Assembly: GCA_964034945.1 (NCBI GenBank)
Contig: OZ035961.1
Coordinates: 89,468,991 to 89,532,990 of the forward strand
Source of the DNA: Chrysopilus asiliformis
Lineage: Eukaryota > Arthropoda > Insecta > Diptera > Rhagionidae
Reading direction: 5' to 3'
DNA: 64,000 nt
Below, one piece after another: positions 1 through 11,081 of this stretch. The translations under genes and the position numbers were made by a program. Numbering within the stretch: the first letter of the stretch is position 1; each line of letters begins with the position of its first letter. The notes beneath the pieces are model-generated. The model worked only from the letters and a program-made list of their open reading frames with translations, was not told the origin of the DNA and did no database searches.

Positions 1-315
1 CATGAAATTGACCAGTGCGAAAGTAACAGAGACGTATATGCAATCGATAGGCAAAGGCCTACAAATAACAACAACCCTTTCGGTATCTGTTGGAATTGTA
101 AAGACATGGGTCACAATTTTCCGGATTGTTCGAAGCCCTTACACATCTTTTGCTACGGTTGCGGAAGTGAGGGAGTTTATAAACACAACTGTACAAAGTG
201 CACTCCGGAAAACGGGAGAAGGGACCGAGGGAATCTCGGTCCACAACAACAAATGATGCGACAAACTGGAACAAAACAGATACTCGGCCAGTCGACGCCG
301 CCCAGTCACAACTAG
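1..315 (+). CDS. Ty3/gypsy retrotransposon Gag, C-terminal part (5' truncated by window edge)
   Basis: Frame 1 is open from the first base to a TAG at 313-315. It encodes an Asn-rich stretch and then a nucleocapsid-like region: a full CCHC knuckle (CWNCKDMGHNFPDC) and a second, degenerate Cys cluster (CYGCG...HNC, CTKC). Such knuckles bind genomic RNA in retroelement Gag proteins. The frame overlaps the downstream pol frame by more than 100 bases in the -1 register, the usual arrangement when Pol is made by ribosomal frameshifting. I found no canonical slippery heptamer in the overlap. The capsid part and 5' LTR lie outside the window. Confidence 0.8.
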   Translation, partial: HEIDQCESNRDVYAIDRQRPTNNNNPFGICWNCKDMGHNFPDCSKPLHIFCYGCGSEGVYKHNCTKCTPENGRRDRGNLGPQQQMMRQTGTKQILGQSTPPSHN

Positions 316-3300
316 TAAATGACGATCCCAATAAAATCCAAAACCTACAATCACCGTATACGCCCCATATTTCTCCAACGCAAAAAAAACGTATTAAAGC
401 CAGATCTTTGAAGTACTTTCGTGCCAAAAAACAAATTTATAGAGAAGTATCTTCAGCCATATTACCTTTATCCGTAGATCGTAGGCCATTCTTAAACATA
501 ACTCTATTTGGACTTCCATTAGTAGGACTCTTAGACAGTGGCGCTAGCGTCACCTGTCTCGGGAAAGGATGCGTAGAATTATTAACAAAAATGAGAATTT
601 CCTATAAAAAGTTGTCATTAGACCTTAGTACAGCTGATGGGTCGCCCCAAAAAATTATCGGTTACGTAAATGCAGAAATGACATATAATGGAAAAACTTG
701 CTCAATGCGTATATACTTAGTACCCAGCCTTAGCCGAGAATTGTTTTTAGGCATCGACTTTTGGCATACATTTAAAATAGTGCCTTTAATGATAAATGAA
801 CTGGAAGCTATACCAGTTGAATCCAATGCACATATCCTAGACCCCATGCAACGTAAACAATTAGACGACACTATTAACGAATTTCCCTGTGCGTCTAAAC
901 TAGGACTTGGGCGGACCACGTTGACAAAACACTCTATTGATGTCGGTGATTCAAAACCTATAAAGCAGAGATACTACCCAGTGTCACCGGCAATCCAGAA
1001 ATTAATTGACCAAGAACTAGATCGATTAATGTCACTAGGAGTAATTGAGAGGTCGGAAAGTCCTTGGGCATCCCCGGTTGTTATAGTAAAGAAACCTAAC
1101 GGTAAATCGAGATTATGCCTCGATTTTCGAAAGGTAAATGCTGTGACAAAGAAATTCGCTTACCCTTTACCGCATATAAATGGAATTTTGAGTCGATTAC
1201 CGCAGCCAAAATTTATTTCAAGCATCGATTTGAAAGACGCGTATTTCCAAATTCCCTTAGATGAGCACTCTAAAGAAATTACCGCTTTTGTGGTACCGAA
1301 TCGTGGGTTATTTCAATTCAAGGTTATGCCATTTGGGTTGTCTTCCGGCGCACAAAGAATGTGTGAATTAATGGAAAAAGTTATTCCATACGAGCTACAT
1401 GATCAAGTATTTGTCTATCTGGATGACCTCCTGATTATGTCAAATGATTTCGAGTCCCACATGTCACTTCTTCGTAAAATTGCAGAATGTCTGAAACGCG
1501 CAGGCCTGACGATAAACTTGGAAAAAAGTAAATTTTGCGAGAAATCCGTAAAGTATTTAGGATACGTAGTAGGAGAGGGTGGCTTGCGAACAGACCCGCA
1601 AAAGGTCAGCGCAATTAGCGAATATCCCCGCCCAACTAACGTTCGCCAAATTCGCCGATTTCTAGGTATGGCAGGATGGTATAGACGCTTTATTCGCGAC
1701 TATGCCAACCTTGTCTCACCTATAACAGACCTGTTGGGAAAAGGCCAAAAAGAAAAATGGACGGAAGAAGCCGAGAACAGTTTTATCAAAATTAAAGAGT
1801 GTCTCTCGTCTGCGCCCATCCTCTCCTATCCGGATTTCAAAAAACCATTTAATGTACAGTGCGATGCCAGTTCTACAGGTGTCGGGGCCGTTCTTTTTCA
1901 AGAAGTTTCCCCTGGGGTAGAAACGCCCATTGAATATATGTCGCAGAAGTTGACAAAAACGCAAAGAAACTACAGCGCGACGGAGTTAGAGTGCCTAGCG
2001 GCTATTCTAGCAGTTAAGAAATTCAGACCATTCATAGAAGGTACAAGGTTCAAAATAATTACGGACCACGCAAGTCTTAAATGGTTAATGTCCCAAAAGG
2101 ACCTAAGCGGTAGACTCGCGCGGTGGAGCCTAAAACTGCAGGGATACGACTTCGAATTTGAACACCGTAAAGGTACGAAAAACGTGGTACCAGATGCACT
2201 GTCAAGAGTGTATGGCGATGCCTTAGAGAAGGATCTGGGTGTACCCGAAGAGGTTGACTTTAAATCATCGGCTTTTGATGAAGAGCCTTACAGAGAATTG
2301 CGATCAAGGATTGAGGAAAGCGTTGAAAGCCTACCCGATCTTAAGGTAATAGAAAAGCGAATCTATAAGCGAACTCTGCTGAGTGAAATGCCAGGAGAAG
2401 AGGTCCGTAGCGAGTGGAAGTTATGGATTCCGGAAGGGTTGAGAGACAAACTTTTATTTCAATCCCATGATGTCCCAAATTCCGCTCATTGTGGAGTGGC
2501 AAAAATGGTCGAAAAAATGCGCCGCAAATACTATTGGCCGCGTATGGCGCAACATATAAAAGAGTACGTATCAGCTTGCCAAATTTGCAAAGAGTGTAAG
2601 GCGCCAAATTACACTCTCAGACCTCCTATGGGCGCATCCCGTTTCGCTGAGAGGCCTTGGCAAAAGTTATTTATTGATTTGATTGGTCCCTTCCCCAGGT
2701 CGAAAGCAGGCAATACGTACATAGTAATAGTGCTAGATAGTTTTTCCAAGTTTATTCTTTTAAAACCGGTACGGCAGTCTACAACAAAACCAATAATTAG
2801 TTTCCTCAAATCACAGGTTTTTAACATATTCGGAGCACCTGAAACGATGTATTCCGATAACGGGGCACAGTTCACTTCGCGCGAATTCGGAAGGTTTATG
2901 AAAAGTTATGGGGTTTCACACACTTTTACAGCTGTGTATTCTCCACAATCAAATGCGTCAGAACGCGTTAACCGAACGTTAATTGCGGCGGTGCGATCGT
3001 ATGTGGACAATAACCATAAACTATGGGACCAATATCTGGATGAAATCGGTGCAGCTCTACGTAACGTCGTACACGAATCCACAAAATATACCCCTTACTT
3101 CATAGTTTTTGGGCGACACTATATATCCCATGGTACGGAATATAAGTTATTAAGAGATCTCGGTCATTTAGACACGGGGGATTTGTCAACCCTACCCTTA
3201 AATGATCAACATCAACTTCGACAAAAAGACATCATGAATCATATGATAAAGGCACGCGAAAAAAACGCGAAAGTTTATAATCTTCGGAGTAGGTCTGAGC

Positions 3301-3494
3301 AATTCGAAATCGGCCAAGTAGTTTATAGGAGAAATTTCGCACAAAGCGACGCTGCAAAAAACTTCAATGCAAAATTGGCCAGAAAATTTCTGCAGTGTCG
3401 CATTAAAGCAAAAAGGGGTAATTCTTGTTATGAGGTAGAAGATATGAACGGAAGGTTGCTAGGCGTATATCATGGTAAAGACCTGAGAAAGTAA
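198..3494 (+). CDS. Ty3/gypsy retrotransposon Pol polyprotein (PR-RT-RH-IN)
   Basis: The frame is 1098 codons long with no stop or frameshift. Domain order: aspartic protease with LLDSGAS (about residue 112), reverse transcriptase with VYLDDLL (about 407), RNase H with QCDASSTG (about 553), then integrase with an HHCC zinc finger (near bases 2466-2590) and a DDE core (IDLIGPFP, YSDNGAQF, ASERVNRT). PR-RT-RH-IN is the Ty3/gypsy order. The first ATG is probably not a true start, since Pol is expected as a Gag-Pol fusion. No env-like frame follows. The intact frame suggests recent activity. Assignment to the mdg3/blastopia side of the family is only an impression from the RT sequence. Confidence 0.92.
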   Translation: MHSGKREKGPRESRSTTTNDATNWNKTDTRPVDAAQSQLVNDDPNKIQNLQSPYTPHISPTQKKRIKARSLKYFRAKKQIYREVSSAILPLSVDRRPFLNITLFGLPLVGLLDSGASVTCLGKGCVELLTKMRISYKKLSLDLSTADGSPQKIIGYVNAEMTYNGKTCSMRIYLVPSLSRELFLGIDFWHTFKIVPLMINELEAIPVESNAHILDPMQRKQLDDTINEFPCASKLGLGRTTLTKHSIDVGDSKPIKQRYYPVSPAIQKLIDQELDRLMSLGVIERSESPWASPVVIVKKPNGKSRLCLDFRKVNAVTKKFAYPLPHINGILSRLPQPKFISSIDLKDAYFQIPLDEHSKEITAFVVPNRGLFQFKVMPFGLSSGAQRMCELMEKVIPYELHDQVFVYLDDLLIMSNDFESHMSLLRKIAECLKRAGLTINLEKSKFCEKSVKYLGYVVGEGGLRTDPQKVSAISEYPRPTNVRQIRRFLGMAGWYRRFIRDYANLVSPITDLLGKGQKEKWTEEAENSFIKIKECLSSAPILSYPDFKKPFNVQCDASSTGVGAVLFQEVSPGVETPIEYMSQKLTKTQRNYSATELECLAAILAVKKFRPFIEGTRFKIITDHASLKWLMSQKDLSGRLARWSLKLQGYDFEFEHRKGTKNVVPDALSRVYGDALEKDLGVPEEVDFKSSAFDEEPYRELRSRIEESVESLPDLKVIEKRIYKRTLLSEMPGEEVRSEWKLWIPEGLRDKLLFQSHDVPNSAHCGVAKMVEKMRRKYYWPRMAQHIKEYVSACQICKECKAPNYTLRPPMGASRFAERPWQKLFIDLIGPFPRSKAGNTYIVIVLDSFSKFILLKPVRQSTTKPIISFLKSQVFNIFGAPETMYSDNGAQFTSREFGRFMKSYGVSHTFTAVYSPQSNASERVNRTLIAAVRSYVDNNHKLWDQYLDEIGAALRNVVHESTKYTPYFIVFGRHYISHGTEYKLLRDLGHLDTGDLSTLPLNDQHQLRQKDIMNHMIKAREKNAKVYNLRSRSEQFEIGQVVYRRNFAQSDAAKNFNAKLARKFLQCRIKAKRGNSCYEVEDMNGRLLGVYHGKDLRK

Positions 3495-5520
3495 GGCTAT
3501 ATTTGAATTATCAGTCGTGAGCATGAAACTTCAGGGATCGTGGGTGAAGATTTAAAGGTATAATAATGAATATTTCTTCTGGCACTTTTTCCATTCCATC
3601 AAAACATCCGGGAGGTAAATGTTTGGCTGGAATGTGCTGTAACGTGCCGTACATTTTATTAAGTATAATTCTAATTGCTAAGTTCAAGGAACATAATTAC
3701 ATATTTACTTTTGTTTTATATAATATATATTTAGATATCATACACATATTCACGCAGATACACATGTCTAGGAAGTTATGTACGTTACTATTGTGTCTCC
3801 GTAAATCGCATGTAAATGAGTATATAAGTTTAATAATAAACTAGATTTGAATTGAGTTGAAAACACAAAGAATTTTTTTGACCAATATCGGATTTCTATT
3901 GGGCAAAAGGCTATAGGAATATAAAAATGCAAAAAAGGAAAAAAAAAAAGAAAAAACAACAATTTAACGGAAAAAAGAGACGATAATAAAAAAAAAAAAA
4001 AAGTTTTTTTTTGAATTGAGAAAAAAAGAAATTTTGGATTTCGTTTTAGACAGAGATTAACCAGCCGGCGAGTATGCCGAGAAAAAAAAGCCAATCGGCG
4101 ATTTGAATTATAAAAAAAAAAAAAAGTTTTTTTTTTTTTGAATTTAAAACTAATTTAAAAATTAGGAATATTCTAAATTTGGATAAAAAAATAAGTTAAA
4201 TTTAAACAGTTAAGTTTTTTTTTGACGTATAAAGTGAACTGATAAAAAAAGAACTGTTAACATATATAAAAGAAAAGTTTTGTTTTGGATTAAAAGAAAC
4301 ATATCTCAGAACTGAAAAATTTATAAAATCGTAGTTTAAAAAAAAAACAAAAAGGACCTAAAGTAGTTTAAAAAAAAAAAATAATAATATATATATTATA
4401 TACTACTTACGAATCAGTTAAAATTAGTAAGCAGCAGCAAAAAAAAAAAGAAACTGGAAGCAGAAGCAGCACCGAGAGCGACGAAAGAGGCAAGCAGCAT
4501 TCAGAAAAGAAAAGGTTGTCGACGATCGTGACTACAAGGAGCTAAGTAGATTTTTTTTTGGATTTTTTTATATAATTTTGTTAAAGTCAAATTAGTTTTC
4601 ATAAAGTAAAATTTTGTAAAAAAAAGGGGGAACTTAGATAGGGATAGACAGGACACCAAAAAAAAAAAAAAAAAGATAAAGAGAATATAGATATATATAT
4701 AAAAAGGTTAACTGTTTTATTCCAATTATTGAATTAAATTAGTATATTCCTTTATTACAAAATTCGATCATGAACGAGGTTAAGGTGGTTAAAACGAAGT
4801 TGAAAATCGTCATGTCGTTTTAAAGTTTAATAATTAGGGGAGGCGGAACTGAAATGGAGGCAATCATGAGAATTTAAACACAAAATGATTGAACGAGTAA
4901 ATTTTGGTGAGGTAAATGAGTGAATCGGTTTATGGCACACACCGCTCCCACTGTATAAATATTTTTGTAGCTTCCATATCCCTAACCACAAAAGTGAACC
5001 CCCCCCGTATACCCTGAGCTCGAGCCGGCGAATTAAGGGATGTGTGGTGTTTGGCTAAGGGAATAAGGGAAGAAGGGCATAAATAGTTTACGACAAACAA
5101 ATTAGGCCGTCACTACAATTCTCGCGAAAAAATTTCGACTACAAATACTTGGAAATGTCAGATCCGAGGCTAAAGGCCGAGGTCTGGATTAGTCCAGAAG
5201 AGCAGACTTCATTACTGTCTAATTTGAAATTTGTGTAAAACTTTATAAAATAAATTTTATTGTTTCAAAGTTTATTTTAAAACTTTCTTTGATTTTTACC
5301 AGTATAGATACATGCAAAACCGAAAGCCAAGGAGTCGGGGGAGACCGAAAGCCAAGGAGTCGGAGGAGACCGAAATTTAAGGAGTCGGAGGAGACCGAAA
5401 GTTGCCCTATTGGCGGGCGATGAATCCTGAGTTCAAAGTAAAACCAAACATTAGATGAAGAAAGATAAGAAACCAAAAGCAAATTTTGGGGCCACAAAAA
5501 AATCCGCCAGTGGAAATGGA
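3495..5520 (+). mobile_element. 3' non-coding part and probable 3' LTR of the gypsy element
   Basis: Behind pol lies about 2 kb of A-rich, homopolymer-rich DNA without a credible gene. A purine run followed by TGTGTGGTGTTTGG near 5041 could be the start of the 3' LTR, and AATAAA near 5250 could be its polyadenylation signal. The 5' LTR is outside the window, so neither boundary can be confirmed by comparing the two LTRs. Confidence 0.45.
5319..5404. repeat. 25-bp tandem repeat, 3.4 copies
   Basis: Units start at 5319, 5344 and 5369, each ACCGAAAGCCAAGGAGTCGG plus GGGAG or AGGAG, with a partial fourth unit from 5394. The array lies in the presumed LTR of the gypsy element. Confidence 0.9.
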
Positions 5521-6631
5521 ATCTTTAGTATGCCTTGCAAAATGATTATTTTATTTCATAATTTGACGCTTAATTGTCAAAAAATCTGTATTGAGATTGA
5601 GATTCAGAACTCTATTTTCCATACATTTTAAAAGTTCTATGAAAAGTTATTCATTAGATAACTAAAGATTATATAACTAAAGTTGCTTATCTTTAGTTAT
5701 CTAATCTATATTACTGAGACCGTAAACTCCCGCCATGAGTGAACGAAATTCGTATTAAAAGGATTTGAAGCCACTTGTGGTAAAACGAAAAACATAGAAA
5801 AAAAACTTAGTGTAAAAATCATAAGTTTATTTTATTTAACAATCACAATACTGTCATATTGGTCACTCCATGATATAAAAATAAAAACTTTTTCTAACTA
5901 AAACCTTTATAGTAAACAATGCCAATAATTGGAATATAGTTTGTGAGTTAATGTGCCCAAATAGAAAACTACTTTTTTCCGTTCAAAAAAAAAAGTTTGA
6001 AAAACAAACCCTTTCACTGTATTCCTCGCCATTCCTCTTTCTTCTCGTCGTTATTTCATTCTACCTCTTTTTTTCCTCGTAATTTCAACTGTTTGGCATT
6101 AAAAACATTCCGTGTGCACTTCACAAAAATGAATTGGTAGCAATATTGGGTCATATTTCACTTGAAGGGCTTCCCTGTTTTTTTCCGTACTTATGCTCAC
6201 CATAATTTTTATGTTTCGGGCTCTTAAAATGTTTTCGAAGTGGTGCGGCGGCCAGTATTGGTAGTGGTTGTGGAAAATGGAGTTTTTTTCTGGTTCTTTT
6301 CCTTTCCAGTTCATTTGTCCACGATGCATGTTCCAATGAACAAAAAAAAACTTTTGAAGCATAAAATGTGCACAGAATTTGTTCGTTGATCGCTCAGGCC
6401 ATCAAAAATGATGGACATAACACAGAACGATTCATAAAACATCAATCAAGCGAAACAAACATCGAAGAAGCCCAAAAATTTGTTAGGACCCTCAAATTTC
6501 AAGCCTGTTAGAAGAAGGGTCCTCATTGCTTAATGGCAATGCGTCGTCAGTGCATACCAAAGAAATTTTACACTCCCCAGAAATATTTTTTTGACGCATG
6601 GCTAACACAGGCCTGGATTTTAAAAAAACAA
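5521..6631. other. AT-rich intergenic DNA, no gene seen
   Basis: Only short frames occur, with no recognisable protein, RNA gene or splice pattern. Confidence 0.5.
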
Positions 6632-6889
6632 CTCTTAGTGTAGGCGCGCACCGCCATTCCAAACATGTAGAATGGCTTTAAAGTGGCAATTTGAGTGTTT
6701 GAAACGCCCAAAACCTAATATGGGAGCACGAATCAAAATATATTTCTACTTATTTATTTGCTACTTAATTCTATTTAAATCTACCTCAATGCACGCTGAA
6801 ATATTAGTTTTAACGGTTGGAAAAAACTCAAACTACCACTTCGACACCATTATACATCCTTACCAATGATGTGCGCGCCTGAACTTAGA
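6632..6889. mobile_element. Small inverted-repeat (MITE-like) element
   Basis: The left end has CTTAGTGTAGGCGCGCAC and the right end GTGCGCGCCTGAACTTAG, imperfect inverted repeats about 258 bp apart. No target duplication was resolved. Confidence 0.5.
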
Positions 6890-7524
6890 TATCCTCAAAG
6901 AAAGCATCTACTCGAATGAAATCACTTTCAAGTACTTGAATTTGTGGATTTTCAATTCGAATTTAGTAGAATTCAATCAAATTAAATCTTCAAACGCATT
7001 AACCCCAAAAAATTGCGTTGCCTCATCTTTTCAAGAGCATTTCACTGGAATAATGATTAATTTTGCTGACTTGAGTCAAACGCAGATCAAAAACAGACCA
7101 AAATACTTCATTTAGATTTGATGAAATTTGAGAGATGAAATTATTTCAAAAGTTAAAAATCCTAATTGAATTGTCTTCAGTTTTCAACGAATTGATGAAA
7201 ATAAATATCTGGTAGTGCAGAAAGGTTGCAATTAACATATTAATTCTCATAAAAATCGATTACAGTTTCATAAAAGTAAATTACATGAAATTTTCGACAT
7301 AAATTGATGATTATCTGATGACAAACAGTTTAACATTTGATCATTGTGTGATGATGATGTTTCGTAATAATCTTTGAATTTTGTAGATCTCTTTGTAGTT
7401 TTAATCCATGAATTTAATCCAAATGGAGGTCGGTTAATTGAATGTGACAATTTAATCGTCATAAATAGTATAAGCTGTTTTAAAGTATTCTATTTATACT
7501 TTATATGATATCCACCAAAACCTC

Positions 7525-7795
7525 GATTGAAAAATTTATAAAGGTGAAATGTGTTTAGAATAGGATTCTACATAACTCATCCATACATCAAAATCCAGTC
7601 GGACCATTCCTTCCCCTCTCTCCCACACAAATTGATTTTTTTCTAGTTTCTCGAAAACGGTGAGTCGTACTGAAAAAATTATAAAGACAAAATCTGTTTA
7701 GAATATGATTCTACATAACTCATCCATACATCAAAATCCAATTGGGCCACTCCTTCTCCCCTCCCCCTCCTATACAAATGGATTTTTTAAAATAA
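7525..7795. repeat. Two-copy direct repeat of about 135 bp
   Basis: A unit containing GATTCTACATAACTCATCC, ATACATCAAAATCC and a C-rich run occurs at about 7560-7625 and again at 7705-7775. It resembles the 3' half of RF1 (TATGATTCTACATAAAACTCC) and is probably a diverged relative. Confidence 0.6.
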
Positions 7796-7929
7796 ACATT
7801 TTTTTTATCATTATATAGACTTAGCAGACCCTTCGTTGCCAGCTTAAAGTTTTTGGTATAAATCTTAGAATGTTAAGAAAACCATAAATAACTTAAAAAC
7901 TTCTGGGAAAAAAACGTTATCCTTACATG

Positions 7930-8200
7930 ACCTTCCGTTTCGAATTTTGAAATTCCAACATCAGAGCCGTTACCAGCGACCCCGGAAACCCCCTAATGCC
8001 GATTTTCCAGGGAAAAACGGCAAAAAGGATATTTGCGTTATCGTTACAAAACCTTCTGTTTGGAATTTTGTACCTTCTGTTTCGAAGCTAAAAACCTGCT
8101 CATGGCAACGCAGATCATTTTGCAAAAAAAAAACGCGTAAAAATCGGTTCAGTAGTTTTTCAGTTTTGTAATCTCAAACAAACCAACAAACAAACATCCA
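7930..8200 (-). repeat. RF3 repeat, reverse orientation
   Basis: It contains GACCTTCCGTTTCGAATTTT followed by the reverse complement of the block with CTACTGGACCGATTTTTATG. The same two blocks occur in forward orientation at 35955-36365. Confidence 0.7.
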
Positions 8201-8220
8201 TTTTATATACATATATATAT

Positions 8221-9277
8221 ACACGGAAAAAAATCCACATAGTAATCGTTCCTATAAAATGGTGGAAAGCAATTATAGGAGTCATTGCACCATTTTGTAG
8301 GAAAGGCTTCAATAAATGTTGGAACTAGTCCTACTTTTCGTGGAATCATTACTATGTAAATAGGGCTGAGAGAAGAATGGACACATTCCAACAAAAGTAG
8401 CACTCGTCCCTAGTTTGCATTGGAGACGTTGTTAATCTGAGGTGGAATCATTACTACATTATGGAATGGAATCATTACCGCTGTCTTTAGAAATGACTCC
8501 AATATTATGTAGGGCTCAGTCCTACAAAAAAAAATGGAATGAATCCTAAGTTTTGGTGGACTCATTCCTATGCAAATAGGATTCAGCGAATATGATAATT
8601 CAAGTCGAATTTTTTCTTCGATTATAATTCACACGTGGTTTGCGAACTCGGAGTATATATAGCTTGGACCTGTCTAGTGCCACACTCCAGCACTTGTGTC
8701 GGAATTTTTTTTAATTACAGGAAATTTTTTTTTACTCGAGCTATTTGATATCTCGAATATTTTCAAGCCCCGGACTTCCCTATCTCGAATGTTCGATAAC
8801 TCGAATTTTTGTTTGTCCCCTTTAGATTGGACAGGATCCAATAAAAAAAAGTCTCCAGTCCTATGCAGATAGGACTTGGTGCTATAATTATAGGAACGTG
8901 TCCTGTTTCAAATTAGAATTTTGCGAATATATATAGGACAGAATCCAATAATCAATGGAGACTTTTACAACGTTTTATAGGATTGAGTCCTTTACAAAAG
9001 GGAATGTCGCCATATTTTTGTCGTAACCAGTCTAACATATATAGTAATCTCTCCCATGTAACACGTTGGAGTCTTTGCCATAATTTTGGGAATGATTACA
9101 CCAAAAAAAAAGAATACGACCACTTTTTGTTGGAATGTGTCCTAAAAAATGTGGGAGCTGTTACACCTTTTTTATAGGAATGATTCCCATATTTGGCCAC
9201 TATGCCGTTTTTTCCCATCTATGGTGGACTGGAGCATGCGATTTTGGGGGAATGGTTCCTATATGTTTTTTCCGTGT
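8221..9277. mobile_element. 1.06-kb non-autonomous element with ACACGGAAAAAA termini
   Basis: The left end is ACACGGAAAAAAATCCACAT and the right end is its inverse (ATGTTTTTTCCGTGT). Between them many degenerate copies of a short motif in both orientations fill the element (GGAATCATTACTA, GGACTCATTCC, TAGGAGTCATTGC). A block near 8730-8820 with TCGATAACTCGAA looks like a nested remnant of another element. No transposase frame and no clear target duplication were seen. Confidence 0.7.
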
Positions 9278-9620
9278 AGATTTTACGATCGCCCCCTGGT
9301 AATTGTGGCAGGAATTGTTCTTATATTTTAAAAATATTTCGCTTTTTTTTGCCAATTTCGGTGAGTTTTCTTTAAGTTAATTTGAAATTTCGGCGAGTTT
9401 TTTTTGCGCGGTTTGAACCCACGAACTTCAGTGCCTTGAATTCGAGTCACATTTCATGGACATCCCCGTTTGGTATCTGACAACGAAATGAAGAGAAAAT
9501 AATCCAAAAATTTTAAATCAACCATCCTAAAAAAAACTCGAGAAAAAAGTTAATACGCAGGTATAAACTCCAAACATAATAAATCCATTTCGTTTTCCTA
9601 ATTCTAATTCTAAAAGTCTA

Positions 9621-10006
9621 ATGCTACATTTACACGAATGACAAATTTGTCATTTTTTTCTTGTCATTATGTTAATTCCCGTGTAACTGGCATAATTTTT
9701 GTAATTTTTTCTGTCAGAAAATGTCAATCTCTCATAAAAGAATGAACTTGTCCATTCTTTTATGCCAGATTGTCATTCGTGCAAACGCAATATTAGTTAT
9801 GACAACTTTAGTATTCAACTTTTGTCATAACTAATATTGCGTTTGCACGAATGACAATCTGGTATAAAAGAATGGACAAGTTCATTCTTTTATGAGAGAT
9901 TGACATTTTCTGACAGAAAAAATTACAAAAATTATGCCATTTACACGGGAATTAACATAATGACAAGAAAAAAATGACAAATTTGTCATTCGTGTAAATG
10001 TAGCAT
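9621..10006. mobile_element. 386-bp foldback element, copy 1
   Basis: This is an almost perfect palindrome: it opens with ATGCTACATTTACACGAATG and closes with its reverse complement, the arms meeting near 9815. A second copy with only about three differences lies at 48692-49077. Confidence 0.9.
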
Positions 10007-10009
10007 AAC

Positions 10010-11080
10010 ACCTTAATGAGAATCTGTGGGAATTTCTTATCAAAAGATGAAAATTTATTCAGATCGACCTATGAACCAGTTTCAGTGATTCTCCCCCTGC
10101 TTATTAACTCGCCCCATTCTCTCTAGCTTGATTTCATGGTCATGTCGTAATGTAATAAAAAAAAAATTATCAGCACTTACTCTAAATATAGTTAGAGGTT
10201 TGCGTGCTCATCGTTCAAACATATGTACATTTACGAGTTATTATGGAAAAATAGAAGAAATTAAAATTTAATTAGAGCAAACTGAACTGAACTAATTTAG
10301 CGCCATGGCCATAGAAAATCGTGTATTTTTCTATTCTTTGAAGTCATCACTATTGAATGCATTGAGGGAAAACAATGGAAATGCGTCCGAAAATAAAATA
10401 AAAATTTCCTCCACACTTTTAATACGCGTTGATAAATGGATGTAAAGCTGGATGGATGACTAGATGTTGACTATCTTTGATGGAATTGTTAATTACACTA
10501 GTTTGGATAAAACTCTACGATGGAGTACACAATGCAGAGACACCGTCAAGTTCAATGCTAGCTAAGCTACCCCACAAGACTTTGTCTCGGAATGACTCAG
10601 GAAAATTTTACTTTTTATTATTTTGAAAGAATGCTCGAAAATTATCTTTTGGTCATTGGTCTGAAGATGCCTCTAAATTTATCTCTTAAAATCACAGTTT
10701 CTAATGACAATCAAAAAATTACGTATGACGACATAAAAGGGGGGAAAAAAAGTTAAATGTCCAAAAGACATTAGGAAAAAACTCGTTGCCAGAGCGAATA
10801 ATTGTTTTGTGTAATATTCGTAAATCATTTCGGTGAAATTTTTATTTAGTCATGATGTCAAGATAAAATTACTCGCGAATTAATCATTTTTTTATCTACA
10901 CTTTACAATAATTTTCTTCCGGGAAATTTTAAAATTAGCATAATTGTGTCTGATTCCTGGAATTTTATTTGAAAAATGTATCAGATGTGAACAGCGCATG
11001 ACTTTCTTATACAAAATCTACGTTCTTCCGCAATGTACGATGAATAAAGTATTAGTTTAAATTAAAAAAATTTTAAAAAA
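10010..11080. other. AT-rich intergenic DNA
   Basis: No gene was found. A block near 10985-11040 (TATACAAAATCTACGTTCTT) recurs at 23595, where two later insertions interrupt it. Confidence 0.5.
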
Positions 11081-11081
11081 T

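Noticed and set aside
5319..5404. Possible CRISPR-like array
   Set aside because: The units are contiguous without spacers, only three copies exist, and the genome is eukaryotic.
6672..6869. 65-codon frame with a hydrophobic segment
   Set aside because: It lies entirely inside the 6632-6889 inverted-repeat element.
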